Positions 14,401 through 27,213 of a stretch of 64,000 nt of DNA are shown in pieces (position 1 is the first letter of the stretch; each line of letters opens with the position of its first letter). Made by a program: the position numbers and the translations under genes. The notes below the pieces were generated by a model, which saw only the letters and a list, made by a program, of their open reading frames with translations, was not told where the DNA came from and made no database searches. Source of the stretch: Limnomonas spitsbergensis (taxonomy: Eukaryota; Chlorophyta; Chlorophyceae; Chlamydomonadales); the NCBI GenBank assembly GCA_037349105.1, contig JAYJMM010000052.1, positions 1 to 64,000 on the forward strand. The letters run 5' to 3'.

Positions 14401-17400
14401 TGTAATTGCATGCGAAGGATTGCGGAGACTGAGGCATCCTGGTTGGTTCCCTCAACCGCTCTAGGCAAGGCCACGCGATAAGCATTCTACACCATTCACT
14501 GAGATAACATAGGCCGGCATTCAAAAGCACGCCATAGTGACACATGCTTGGTATCTGCCTCGATACATGTATGTTCATGCAATGGTGTGATTGCATGCGA
14601 AGGGTTGCGGAGACTGAGGCATCCTGGTTGGTTCCCTCAACCGCTCTAGGCAAGGCCACGCGATAAGCATTCTACACCATTCACTGAGATAACATAGGCG
14701 GGCTTTCAAAAGCACGCCCTGGTGAAATAAGCTTGATATCTGCCTCGATATATGTCTGTTCATGCAATGGTGTGATTGCATGCGAAGGATTGCGGAGACT
14801 GAGGCATCCTGGTTGGTTCCCTCAACCGCTCTAGGCAAGGCCACGCGATAAGCATTATACACCATTCACTGAGATAACATAGGCGGGCTTTCAAAAGCAC
14901 GCCCTGTTGAAATAAGCTTAGTATCTGCCTCGATATATGTCTGTTCATGCAATGGTGTGATTGCATGCGAAGGATTGCGGAGACTGAGGCATCCTGGTTG
15001 GTTCCCTCAACCGCTCTTGGCAAGTCCACGCGATAAGCATTCTACACCATTCACTGAGATAACATAGGCGGGCTTTTGAAAGCACGCCCTGGTGACATAT
15101 GCTTGATATCTGCCTCGATACATGTCTGTTCATGCAATGGTGTAATTGCATGCGAAGGATTGCGGAGACTGAGGCATCCTGGTTGGTTCCCTCAACCGCT
15201 CTAGGCAAGGCCACGCGATAAGCATTCTACACCATTCACTGAGATAACATAGGCCGGCTTTCAAAAGCACGCCATAGTGACACATGCTTGGTATCTGCCT
15301 CGATACATGTATGTTCATGCAATGGTGTGATTGCATGCGAAGGGTTGCGGAGACTGAGGCATCCTGGTTGGTTCCCTCAACCGCTCTAGGCAAGGCCACG
15401 CGATAAGCATTCTACACCATTCACTGAGATAACATAGGCCGGCTTTCAAAAGCACGCCATAGTGACACATGCTTGGTATCTGCCTTGATACATGTCTGTT
15501 CATGCAATGGTGTGATTGCATGCGAAGGATTGCGGAGACTGAGGCATCCTGGTTGGTTCCCTCAACCGCTCTAGGCAAGGCCACGCGATCAGCATTCTAC
15601 ACCATTCACTGAAATAACATAGGTCGGCTTTTAAAACCACGCCATGGTGATATATGCTTGGTATCTGCCTCGATACATGTATGTTCATGCAATGGTGTGA
15701 TTGCATGCGAAGGATTGCGGAGACTGAGGCATCCTGGTTGGTTCCCTCAACCGCTCTAGGCAAGGCCACGCGATCAGCATTCTACACCATTCACTGAGAT
15801 AACATAGGCCGGCTTTCAAAAGCACGCCATGGTGACATATGCTTGGTATCTGCCTCGATACATGTCTGTTCATGCAATGGTGTGATTGCATGCGAAGGAT
15901 TGCGGAGACTGAGGCATCCTGGTTGGTTCCCTCAACCGCTCTAGGCAAGGCCACGCGATCAGCATTCTACACCATTCACTGAGATAACATAGGCGGGCTT
16001 TCAAAAGCACGCCCTGGTGACATATGCTTGATATCTGCCTCGATACATGTATGTTCATGCAATGGTGTAATTGCATGCGAAGGATTGCGGAGACTGAGGA
16101 ATCCTTGTTGGTTCCCTCAACCGCTCTAGGCAAGGCCACGCGATAAGCATTCTACACCATTCACTGAGATAACATAGGCGGGCTTTCAAAAGCACGCCCT
16201 GGTGAAATAAACTTGGTATCTGCCTCGATATATGTCTGTTCATGCAATGGTGTGATTGCATGCGAAGGATTGCGGAGACTGAGGCATCCCGGTTGGTTCC
16301 CTCAACCGCTCTTGGCAAGGCCACGCGATAAGCATTTTACACCATTCACTGAGATAACATAGGCGGGCTTTTGAAAGCACGCCATGGTGACATATGCTTG
16401 ATATCTGCCTCGATACATGTCTGTTCATGCAATGGTGTGATTGCATGCGAAGGATTGCGGAGACTGAGGCATCCTGGTTGGTTCCCTCAACCGCTCTAGG
16501 CAAGGCCACGCGATAAGCATTCTACACCATTCACTGAGATAACATAGGCCGGCTTTCAAAAGCACGCCATGGTGACATATGCTTGGTATCTGCCTCGATA
16601 CATGTATGTTCATGCAATGGTGTGATTGCATGCGAAGGATTGCGTATACTAAGGCATCTTGGTTGGTTCCCTCAACCGCTCTAGGCAAGGCCACGTGATA
16701 AGCATTCTACGCCATTCAATGAAATAACATAGGCCGGCTTTTGATTTCACGCCATGGTGACATTATATGCTTGGTATCTGCCTTGATACATGTATGTTCA
16801 TGCAATGGTGTGATTGCATGCAAAGGATTGCGGAGACTGAGGCATCCTGGTTGGTTCCCTCAACCGCTCTAGGCAAGGCCACGCGATCAGCATTCTACAC
16901 CATTCACTGAAATAACATAGGTCGGCTTTTAAAACCACGCCATGGTGACATATGCTTGGTATCTGCCTCGATACATGTATGTTCATGCAATGGTGTAATT
17001 GCATGCGAAGGATTGCGGAGACTGAGGCATCCTGGTTGGTTCCCTCAACCGCTCTAGGCAAGGCCACGCGATAAGCATTCTACACCATTCACTGAGATAA
17101 CATAGGCCGGCTTTCAAAAGCACGCCATAGTGACACATGCTTGGTATCTGCCTCGATACATGTATGTTCATGCAATGGTGTGATTGCATGCGAAGGATTG
17201 CGGAGACTGAGGCATCCTGGTTGGTTCCCTCAACCGCTATAGGCAAGGCCACGCGATAAGCATTCTACACCATTCAATGAGATAACATAGGCCGGCTTTC
17301 AAAAGCACGCCATAGTGACACATGCTTGGTATCTGCCTTGATACATGTCTGTTCATGCAATGGTGTGATTGCATGCGAAGGATTGCGGAGACTGAGGCAT

Positions 17401-20400
17401 CCTGGTTGGTTCCCTCAACCGCTCTAGGCAAGGCCACGCGATCAGCATTCTACACCATTCACTGAAATAACATAGGTCGGCTTTTAAAACCACGCCATGG
17501 TGACATATGCTTGGTTTCTGCCTCGATACATGTATGTTCATGCAATGGTGTGATTGCATGCGAAGGATTGCGGAGACTGAGGCATCCTGGTTGGTTCCCT
17601 CAACCGCTCTAGGCAAGGCCACGCGATCAGCATTCTACACCATTCACTGAGATAACATAGGCGGGCTTTCAAAAGCACGCCCTGGTGACATATGCTTGAT
17701 ATCTGCCTCGATACATGTCTGTTCATGCAATGGTGTAATTGCATGCGAAGGATTGCGGAGACTGAGGAATCCTTGTTGGTTCCCTCAACCGCTCTAGGCA
17801 AGGCCACGCGATAAGCATTCTACACCATTCACTGAGATAACATAGGCGGGCTTTCAAAAGCACGCCCTGGTGAAATAAACTTGGTATCTGCCTCGATATA
17901 TGTCTATTCATGCAATGGTGTGATTGCATGCGAAGGATTGCGGAGACTGAGGCATCCTGGTTGGTTCCCTCAACCGCTCTTGGCAAGGCCACGCGATAAG
18001 CATTCTACACCATTCACTGAGATAACATAGGCGGGCTTTTGAAAGCACGCCATGGTGACATATGCTTGATATCTGCCTCGATACATGTCTGTTCATGCAA
18101 TGGTGTGATTGCATGCGAAGGATTGCGGAGACTGAGGCATCCTGGTTGGTTCCCTCAACCGCTCTAGGCAAGGCCACGCGATCAGCATTCTACACCATTC
18201 ACTGACATAACATAGGCCGGATTTCAAAAGCACGCCATGGTGACATATGCTTGGTATCTGCCTCGATACATGTATGTTCATGCAATGGTGTGATTGCATG
18301 CGAAGGATTGCGTATACTGAGGCATCTTGGTTGGTTCCCTCAACCGCTCTAGGCAAGGCCACGTGATAAGCATTCTACGCCATTCAATGAAATAACATAG
18401 GCCGGCTTTTGATTGCACGCCATGGTGACATTATATGCTTGGTATCTGCCTTGATACATGTATGTTCATGCAATGGTGTGATTGCATGCAAAGGATTGCG
18501 GAGACTGAGGCATCCTGGTTGGTTCCCTCAACCGCTCTAGGCAAGGCCACGCGATAAGCATTCTACACCATTCACTGAAATAACATAGGTCGGCTTTTAA
18601 AGCCACGCCATGGTGACATATGCTTGGTATCTGCCTCGATACATGTATGTTCATGCAATGGTGTGATTGCATGCGAAGGATTGCGGAGACTGAGGCATCC
18701 TGGTTGGTTCCCTCAACCGCTCTAGGCAAGGCCACGCGATCAGCATTCTACACCATTCACTGAGATAACATAGGCCGGCTTTCAAAAGCACGCCATGGTG
18801 ACATATGCTTGGTATCTGCCTCGATACATGTCTGTTCATGCAATGGTGTGATTGCATGCGAAGGATTGCGGAGACTGAGGCATCCTGGTTGGTTCCCTCA
18901 ACCGCTCTAGGCAAGGCCACGCGATCAGCATTCTACACCATTCACTGAGATAACATAGGCGGGCTTTCAAAAGCACGCCCTGGTGACATATGCTTGATAT
19001 CTGCCTCGATACATGTCTGTTCATGCAATGGTGTAATTGCATGCGATGGATTGCGGAGACTGAGGCATCTTGGTTGGTTCCCTCAACCGCTCTAGGCAAG
19101 GCCACGCGATAAGCATTCTACACCATTCACTGAGATAACATAGGCGGGCTGTCAAAAGCACGCCCTGGTGAAATAAACTTGGTATCTGCCTCGATATATG
19201 TCTGTTCATGCAATGGTGTGATTGCATGCGAAGGATTGCGGAGACTGAGGCATCCTGGTTGGTTCCCTCAACCGCTCTTGGCAAGGCCACGCGATAAGCA
19301 TTATACACCATTCACTGAGATAACATAGGCGGGCTTTTGAAAGCACGCCATGGTGACATATGCTTGATATCTGCCTCGATACATGTCTGTTCATGCAATA
19401 GTGTGATTGCATGCGAAGGATTGCGGAAACTGAGGCATCCTGGTTGGTTCCCTCAACCGCTCTAGGCAAGGCCACGCGATAAGCATTATACACCATTCAC
19501 TGAGATAACATAGGCGGGCTTTCAAAAGCACGCCCTGGTGACATATGCTTGATATCTGCCTCGATACATGTCTGTTCATGCAATGGTGTAATTGCATGCG
19601 AAGGATTGCGGAGACTGAGGCATCCTGGTTGGTTCCCTCAACCGCTCTAGGCAAGGCCCCGCGATAAGCATTCTACACCATTCACTGAGATAACATAGGC
19701 GGGCTTTCAAAAGCACGCCCTGGTGAAATAAACTTGGTATCTGCCTCGATATATGTCTGTTCATGCAATGGTGTGATTGCATGCGAAGGATTGCGGAGAC
19801 TGAGGCATCCTGGTTGGTTCCCTCAACCGCTCTTGGCAAGGCCACGCGATAAGCATTCTACACCAGTCACTGACATAACATAGGCCGGATTTCAAAAGCA
19901 CGCCATGGTGACATATGCTTGGTATCTGCCTCGATACATGTCTGTTCATGCAAAGGTGTGATTGCATGCGAAGGATTGCGGAGACTGAGGCATCCTGGTT
20001 GGTTCCCTCAACCGCTCTAGGCAAGGCCACGCGATCAGCATTCTACACCATTCACTGAGATAACATAGGCCGGCTTTCAAAAGCACGCCATGGTGACATA
20101 TGCTTGGTATCTGCCTCGATACATGTCTGTTCATGCAATGGTGTGATTGCATGCGAAGGATTGCGGAGACTGAGGCATCCTGGTTGGTTCCCTCAACCGC
20201 TCTAGGCAAGGCCACGCGATCAGCATTCTACACCATTCACTGAGATAACATAGGCGGGCTTTCAAAAGCACGCCCTGGTGACATATGCTTGATATCTGCC
20301 TCGATACATGTCTGTTCATGCAATGGTGTAATTGCATGCGAAGGATTGCGGAGACTGAGGCATCCTGGTTGGTTCCCTCAACCGCTCTAGGCAAGGCCAC

Positions 20401-21687
20401 GCGATAAGCATTCTACACCATTCACTGAGATAACATAGGCGGGCTTTTGAAAGCACGCCATGGTGACATATGCTTGATATCTGCCTCGATACATGTCTGT
20501 TCATGCAATAGTGTGATTGCATGCGAAGGATTGCGGAAACTGAGGCATCCTGGTTGGTTCCCTCAACCGCTCTAGGCAAGGCCACGCGATAAGCATTATA
20601 CACCATTCACTGAGATAACATAGGCGGGCTTTCAAAAGCACGCCCTGGTGACATATGCTTGATATCTGCCTCGATACATGTTTGTTCATGCAATGGTGTA
20701 ATTGCATGCGAAGGATTGCGGAGACTGAGGCATCCTGGTTGGTTCCCTCAACCGCTCTAGGCAAGGCCACGCGATAAGCATTCTACACCATTCACTGAGA
20801 TAGCATAGGCGGGCTTTCAAAAGCACGCCCTGGTGAAATAAACTTGGTATCTGCCTCGATATATGTCTGTTCATGCAATGGTGTGATTGCATGCGAAGGA
20901 TTGCGGAGACTGAGGCATCCTGGTTGGTTCCCTCAACCGCTCTTGGCAAGGCCACGCGATAAGCATTCTACACCATTCACTGAGATAACATAGGCGGGCT
21001 TTTGAAAGCACGCCATGGTGACATATGCTTGATATCTGCCTCGATACATGTCTGTTCATGCAATGGTGTGATTGCATGCGAAGGATTGCGGAGACTGAGG
21101 CATCCTGGTTGGTTCCCTCAACCGCTCTAGGCAAGGCCACGCGATAAGCATTCTACACCATTCACTGAGATAACATAGGCCGGCTTTCAAAAGCACGCCA
21201 TGGTGACATATGCTTGGTATCTGCCTCGATACATGTATGTTCATGCAATGGTGTGATTGCATGCGAAGGATTGCGGAGACTGAGGCATCCTGGTTGGTTC
21301 CCTCAACCGCTCTAGGCAAGGCCACGTGATAAGCATTCTACGCCATTCAATGAAATAACATAGGCCGGCTTTTGATTGCACGCCATGGTGACATTATATG
21401 CTTGGTATCTGCCTTGATACATGTCTGTTCATGTAATGGTGTGATTGCATGCAAAGGATTGCGGAGACTGAGGCATCCTGGTTGGTTCCCTCAACCGCTC
21501 TAGGCAAGGCCACGCGATCAGCATTCTACACCATACACTGAAATAACATAGGTCGGCTTTTAAAACCACGCCATGGTGACATATGCTTGGTATCTGCCTC
21601 GATACATGTATGTTCATGCAATGGTGTGATTGCATGCGAAGGATTGCGGAGACTGAGGCATCTTGGTTGTTTCCCTCAACCGCTCTA
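2467..21687. repeat. Subtelomeric satellite, block 1 (~104 monomers of 185/188 bp)
   Basis: Head-to-tail monomers, mostly 185 bp, with a 188-bp class marked by GACATTATATG in place of GACATATG (for example near 2510, 3250, 4550, 16760, 18430 and 21390). Every monomer carries the dyad CATGCAAT-N6-ATTGCATG. Higher-order structure is visible: 10-monomer (1850 bp) copies between about 6.25 and 8.3 kb, 6-monomer (1110 bp) copies between about 9.2 and 11 kb, a 2-monomer repeat at 12.36/12.73 kb, and the same monomer series reappearing near 12.9, 15.9 and 17.5 kb. One monomer near 11620 is 1 bp short. A roughly 270-nt minus-strand open frame recurs in every monomer, but its first and last ~27 codons are the same DNA read in two frames, so it is not treated as coding. 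Confidence 0.96.
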
Positions 21688-22112
21688 TGAAGTGATCTAC
21701 TGCCCGGGAGGGGACAAAGACTACTGATACTAGGCTAGAGGCTGGGCTGGAAGACTAGGGAGGCGCAAGTGGTGCGTGGGAGCTATGTCGACTCCGGGAC
21801 TGGGGCGTTGGCTGAAGGGTTTGCAAGTGGGAGCCAAGTATTGAGCTTGGTAGAATGAACTTATCTCTGTCGAGAGACTCCCGGTTTACTAGCGGGGCGC
21901 ACTTATGTAGGCGCTCGGCAGATGGCAAGCCCGGATAAGGCTCTAAAGGCTGGAAGGTTCATGTCGTACAACCGAAGGTTGTTAGAGATCTTAACGACAC
22001 GCAACTGCTCTCACACTGTTAGCTACGCAGTGTGACAACGGTTGTGTTCGCGTACTGGATACTAGGAGACATGTACTGAGTTAACTGGACTGGGGGGTCC
22101 AAGACCACTACA
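21688..22112 (-). repeat. 3' LTR of element 1
   Basis: 425 bp, matching 26789-27213 except for an a/c difference in GGCGCAMGTGG and a t/a difference in GTTAACWGGAC. On the element's strand it begins TGTAGTGG and ends CACTTCA. The CTCTA target duplication lies immediately to its left. Confidence 0.95.
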
Positions 22113-22114
22113 CA

Positions 22115-22125
22115 CCTCCCCCTTT
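22115..22125 (-). other. Polypurine tract of element 1
   Basis: On the minus strand AAAGGGGGAGG lies 2 bp upstream of the 3' LTR start, the expected place for the plus-strand DNA primer of an LTR retrotransposon. Confidence 0.75.
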
Positions 22126-22372
22126 GCTGCGTGCATAACGCGCTGCAAGGAGCGTAGGCTGTAGCGACTTGTAGCTGGATAACTCGGCTGGTAAGACAAG
22201 GATTAATCTTGTAAATTTACATGACTTGACACGATTTTTTTTTTCATTTGCTAGGCTGGATTTTAATTCTGCTTGGCAAGATCTGGAGAGAATAGTCTGG
22301 GCTAGGCTGGTAAATAAGAGACACTTGGACAGTGTTAAATATGTTCCCTTAATGACAAGGAAGGCTGCAACA

Positions 22373-22839
22373 TTACTTGCGAAATGTTTTAGGTTGCTCG
22401 AGCACGGCTGGAGTGAGGTTAGCGAGCGGTTCCCATGAATTGTGGGTGTCGTCGTATGCTTTCCACTTGACTAGGACTTGTTTGATTTTCTTTTTGCCAA
22501 CCTTGCGGATTCGGTGGGACAAGAGTGCCTCAACTTGATAGAAAGGAAGGCCGTCTTCCATTTCAGGTCCAGCGGGTACAAGCATGGAATCGCTTGAGGA
22601 TTGGAAGGGCTTGAGCAAGGATACATGAAAAACTGGGTGAACTCGTTCGTAATTGGCAGGCAATGCTAGTTTCGCAGCGGTGCCTCCTTGTTTCATTGAC
22701 AGGATCTGGACTAGGCCAATGTACTTGGGATGCAATTTCTGAACACCTGCCTTGTACTTGAAATTTCTGGTGGAGACCATGACTTGATCTCCTGTTTTAA
22801 AGGAGTATGGTGCTCGGAATCTTGAATCAGCGTACGTTT
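22373..22839 (-). pseudogene. Element 1 pol, integrase C-terminal and chromodomain part
   Basis: This frame encodes the end of integrase (a GDQVMVSTRNFKY segment, then LHPKYIG and VHPVFHVSLLKP) followed by a chromodomain of about 50 residues. The chromodomain shows HRIRKVGKKKIKQVLVKW and DTHNSWEPLANL, with the conserved aromatic and Trp/Glu-Pro positions. Chromodomains of this lineage bind methylated histone tails and direct insertion to heterochromatin, which fits a satellite target. The segment is shifted against the integrase core by a frameshift near 22838, so it would not be made as one protein with it. Confidence 0.85.
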
Positions 22840-24168
22840 TCTGTCTGTCTTTTCAGAGCGGGCAGAGCGCAAAAGCTGCTTGACTCGTACAAATGTGATG
22901 TCTACGTCTGTGAATACCGCGTCAAGGGCTGGGATTTGCTTGTCAGGCATCTGGACAGACAAGGGTGTGTTTGGGTGCCTTGCGGTGTTCAAGTAAAATG
23001 GGCTCTGTCTGGTGACGCTGGATTTTGCATTATTTATAGTCAGGGCGACTATGGGCAAGAGTTCTTCCCATGTGACATGATTTCCATCAATGAAATGCCT
23101 CAGCATTTCTTCAACGACTCGGTTCATGCGCTCGGTTTGCCCATCGGTTTGAGGGTGGAAAGCAGTTGAAAAACGCGGCTCGATTCGCATGCGGGTGCAC
23201 ATATTGCGCCAGAACTGTGAGGTAAAACGCACATCTCGATCCGATATAATATTTTTCGGTAGGCCATGGTGTTGGTAAACATGTTTGATAAAGGCTCGTG
23301 CTATGTCCTCTGAGGTACTGGATTTCTGGACTGGTGCTAGGCAGACATACTTGGTAAGCTTGTCAACAATGACCATGATTCCATCGTTTTTCTCTGAAGA
23401 CATGGGAAGATCGAACACGAAGTCCATAGTGACAGTGTGCCACCTAGTGTATGGGATGGGCAAGGGCTGGAGCAACCCATACGGTCGTTTGCATGAGGCC
23501 TTGTTTGCTTGGCATGTTTGGCATGTGGACACGAACTGTTGGACATCAGCAGCCATGTTGGGCCACCAGAACTGTCGCTGAATCAAGTCTAGGGTCTTGG
23601 TCCAGCTGAAATGGCCGGCAATGAGGGTTGCATGGTGCTCTTTCAGGACACGTGCTCGGACAGTGGCTGGAACAATGATTCGACCGCGGAATGACCAGTA
23701 GCCATGCTGGAGTGACCACTGTTTTGTGACAGTTGGGTCCTTGAAATCTAGATCTGTCAGGGATTCAGCTTTTATTTGCTGCATGAGGTCTGGACTGGAC
23801 TCGTTTAATGTGATCGCGAAAAGCATGAGCGCTGCTGCTTCACCTTGGTATGGCAATCTCGACAGGGAGTCAGCAGGGTTGGTTGCACCGGGCCGGTAGC
23901 GGACTGAAAACTGGAACTTCGACATGAATTCGCTCCATCGCGCTTGTCTTCTGGACAGGGTCGGTTGCTTGGTGAAAAATGTCAAGGGATTGTGATCAGT
24001 GACAATTGAAAGTCCTTGGCTGCCCTCAAGATAGCAGCGCCATTCTTTGAGTGCCTTGATGATTCCTAGAAGTTCTTGTTCACCTGTGGTGTAATTATGC
24101 TCGGCTGGGCTGAACTTGGAGGAGAAGTACGCGACTGGTCGGCCCTGCTGGGTGAGTACTGCACCGCA
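22840..24168 (-). pseudogene. Element 1 pol, RNase H end and integrase core
   Basis: Downstream part of pol in a frame different from RT. It shows the RNase H tail (TDHNPLTFF...ARWSEF...NPADSLSRLP), the integrase HHCC zinc motif (HHATLIAGH...CQTCQANK) and the DDE catalytic core (Asp in TVTMDFVFDLP, Asp in IISDRDVRF, Glu in HPQTDGQTERMNRVVEE). Integrase inserts the cDNA into the host genome. All catalytic residues are present, but frameshifts at both ends isolate this block. Confidence 0.88.
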
Positions 24169-25381
24169 ACCTCATGGATGCGTCAGATACTAGTTCGTAG
24201 GGCAAGTCTGGATTCGGGTACGCTAGGACTGGAGGTGAAGCTAACGCCTCCTTGATGGCTTCAAATGCTAGGATGGCATCTTCGCTCTTGGTGAATTGTA
24301 CTTTTTTCCTGGTGAGCTGGTGCAGGGGAGCTGCTAGTCGCGATAGGTTAGGTACGAATTTGCGAAAATAATTCGCAAGTCCCAGGAATTGGAGTATGCC
24401 TGTGGCATTGGTTGGGAATTCCCACTCGGTCAGGGTACGAAGTTTTTCTGGGTCTGCGCGCACTCCCTCTTTGGAAAGAATGTGGCCTAGGTACTTGACT
24501 TGTTCTTGTAAAAATCTGCACTTCGAAAAGCGCACTTGCAGCCCGGCTTCACGAATCTTCGTAAACACCTGGTTCAAGTGGTCTAGATGTTCTGCTGTGG
24601 ATTGCAACAGGATGAGGATGTCATCGATGTAAATCAGCACGAAGGACAGGGACTGGAAGATCTTGTTAACAGTACTCTGGTACTGGCTGGGCGCGTTGGA
24701 AAGTCCCATAGGCAGACATCGCCATGCATAGTGACCGAATGGTGTCGCGAACGCGGTTTTAGGCACATCTTCCTCGGAAATCAGCAGCTGGTGAAAGCCA
24801 CCTGCCATGTCAAGGCTGGAGTAACAAGTGGCACCGCGGGCTGCATCCAGCAGGTCATCAATGCGCGGTAGCGGATAGCGGAGCTTGAGAGTTATTTCAT
24901 TGAGGGCTCGGTAATCAAGGCAAAACCTGAAGCCACCGCTTGGTTTCTTGACAAAGAGGACTGGAGCACCGTATGGAGAATTGATAGGGGTGATGATTCC
25001 CTTCGCTAGGAGTTCGGTAACTTGTGACTTGAGCTCGATCATTTCACTGGAAGAAAGGCGACAGTTCCTTCGGAAAGGGGGTTTCGCACCGGGGACAAGA
25101 TCGATTGTGTGCTCGAGGGGTGGGATATTAGCTCCACCGGCTTGAGGAGTTTTACTGAAAATGTCTGCAAAACTGTCAATTAAGTTGCACATTTCAGTTT
25201 GCATGGCTGGGTGCACATGGTCCATGTTCACGTCAAGTTTGCATGGCTGGGCATCGACTGGTTCTCCACTGGGTTGGTTTGGTACCCTATCAAGGTCGAC
25301 CTCACTGTCGTCTGGGCTTAGCTCGTGAGGCGTAAGGACCGCGACGAAGGACTTGTATCGACCGGAGTTGAGGTATCTCAC
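24169..25381 (-). pseudogene. Element 1 pol, reverse transcriptase and start of RNase H
   Basis: Reverse transcriptase of the Ty3/Gypsy type: PFRRNCRLS, GIITPINSPYGAPVLFVKK, FCLDYRALN, LPMGLSNAPSQYQ and the catalytic YIDDI box, followed by the connection domain and the first RNase H residues (YELVSDAS). Just after SDAS the frame is lost near 24170. Element 2 has two more bases here, so a 2-nt deletion explains the shift. The enzyme would copy the element RNA into DNA, but this copy cannot encode a complete polyprotein. Confidence 0.9.
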
Positions 25382-26770
25382 GGCGAGGTCAGCTGGGATT
25401 TCATCTGGCGGGGCGTTCGTCTTCCGCGGAGTTCTGAAAATCAGTAACCGTGGGCATAGGGGCGGTGGTCTTCACTACACGGGCTGTTGCACCGCGAGTG
25501 CCACGGTAGACGCACTAGGTTTACACGACTCCATCCCCATTGGGTGATGGAAGCCTCATCGAGTCAAGATTGTATGTTTAGACAAGGCAGGGGCCGCGAT
25601 ATTTGTTCTCTTGAGCTGGAACTAGTATGGACAGCAGGGAGAGCTGAGATTGGAGGAACCAATGCCTGGGGCTGTAGCGACAGCTTGGGGTGGGCAAATA
25701 TTCGTACTCGCGAAATTAAAAAATGCCTGGGCTGGACTCGGGCCTGGGTGCGACTCGGCTGGAATCTGGACTCGATCTCGAACTGTTCCGCCACGTTACA
25801 TAACGTGTCAGCAAGGATACGATACATTTTGGTAGATTTGCTTGCATAGCTCTGATTGACTGGGTCTGGTAGTATCTCGATTTGCAGAGGAGCTAGGTAG
25901 TCAGCGACTGGACATGTGAGTGACTTGAGCTGCAGATACGCGAGAGAGATGGCAGTATATCGCCCATTATACGCTTGGCTTGGGCAGGAGCAGCAACGGT
26001 TGGGCTGCAATGATATCGGCCTGGACTGGAATTGCGACGGCAACAACTTGATCCGTCGGGGTGACAGCGATAGCGACCCCACTGGAAGACATGGAAACAG
26101 CGTCATGAGAATTGCGAAGGCAACGCTTAGTAAGCGGCTGGAAATGGCTAGAAGGGGAGGGGAGCTTGTCGATATGTCGCCTGTAGGCGTTGACAGGTTG
26201 TTGTACGACCAGGGGGGGGGAGCTTCGCGCAGTAGCCTGTAGGCGTCGACAGGATGCGGTACGACAGCATGGGGGGGGGGGGGAGCTTCGCGCAGTAGCC
26301 TGTAGGCGTCGACAGGTTGCGGTACGACAGCATGGGGGGGGGGGAGCTTCGATTGGAAAAGAGTGACCATAGCTTGGCTTGACTAGACAGAAGCTTGACA
26401 CGTATGACAGGGTGGCCCGCGCGTAATCGCGTCGAACAAATTTTGACGTGGTACATCATGACTGATGACTGGGACTGAGTTTGTGGCTAGGCTTGGCGCG
26501 AAAAAAATGCTCGGTGGATCAATGGCTGGGACTGGGAGATTCCAACAATTCACAATTCCTTTCAATCTGCAGCGACTCTTTGATATCTATGTATCTCAAG
26601 TTTGCTGTTGAGAGATTGGAGTGCAAAATTGAAGGTCTGGGAGAGTCAAGGACTTGATCCTCGAAAGGATGCCGGAGGATACTCGAAGACTGGGCACGCG
26701 AGAAAACTCGGGGATACTGGTTGTGTCCGATGGTTTCCATTCCGGTGGCTCGACACTACGGTAAAGAGAC
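25382..26770 (-). other. Element 1 leader region without recognisable gag
   Basis: About 1.4 kb lies between the 5' LTR and RT where gag and protease should be. I find no zinc knuckle and no DSG protease motif. The part nearest RT (about 25390-25500) still resembles element 2 upstream of its RT. The rest holds a 62-63-bp tandem repeat (about 26150-26355, 3.5 copies) with runs of 8-13 G that keep several frames open on both strands. An internal deletion is the simplest reading. Confidence 0.7.
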
Positions 26771-26788
26771 CTTGGCTCGTGAAACCAC
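26771..26788 (-). other. Candidate primer binding site of element 1
   Basis: On the element strand GTGGTTTCACGAGCCAAG begins immediately after the 5' LTR. The TGG one base in is the usual complement of a tRNA CCA end. I cannot assign the primer tRNA by eye. Confidence 0.55.
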
Positions 26789-27213
26789 TGAAGTGATCTA
26801 CTGCCCGGGAGGGGACAAAGACTACTGATACTAGGCTAGAGGCTGGGCTGGAAGACTAGGGAGGCGCACGTGGTGCGTGGGAGCTATGTCGACTCCGGGA
26901 CTGGGGCGTTGGCTGAAGGGTTTGCAAGTGGGAGCCAAGTATTGAGCTTGGTAGAATGAACTTATCTCTGTCGAGAGACTCCCGGTTTACTAGCGGGGCG
27001 CACTTATGTAGGCGCTCGGCAGATGGCAAGCCCGGATAAGGCTCTAAAGGCTGGAAGGTTCATGTCGTACAACCGAAGGTTGTTAGAGATCTTAACGACA
27101 CGCAACTGCTCTCACACTGTTAGCTACGCAGTGTGACAACGGTTGTGTTCGCGTACTGGATACTAGGAGACATGTACTGAGTTAACAGGACTGGGGGGTC
27201 CAAGACCACTACA
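26789..27213 (-). repeat. 5' LTR of element 1
   Basis: 425 bp, partner of 21688-22112. The CTCTA target duplication follows at 27214-27218 and the satellite continues in phase. Confidence 0.95.

Larger units (their letters stand above)
21688..27213 (-). mobile_element. LTR retrotransposon 1 (Ty3/Gypsy chromovirus), defective
   Basis: A complete insertion into a satellite monomer: 425-bp direct LTRs (21688-22112 and 26789-27213) with TG...CA ends, 5-bp target duplication CTCTA (21683-21687 and 27214-27218), a polypurine tract next to the 3' LTR and a TGG-starting candidate primer site next to the 5' LTR. Pol is on the minus strand in the order RT, RNase H, integrase, chromodomain. I count two LTR differences in 425 bp, so the insertion is recent. 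The 4.68-kb interior has no recognisable gag or protease, and pol is split by two frameshifts, so it was probably mobilised in trans or damaged after insertion. Confidence 0.95.

Noticed and set aside
2545..21635. A ~89-codon open frame on the minus strand in every satellite monomer
   Set aside because: The frame spans 1.45 monomers, and its first and last ~27 codons are the same DNA read in different frames (185 is not a multiple of 3). It is an effect of the repeat, not a gene family.
25564..26401. 268-codon and 144-codon minus-strand frames in element 1 as a gag
   Set aside because: No zinc knuckle or capsid motif. Much of the frame is the 62-bp G-run repeat, and overlapping frames are open on both strands.
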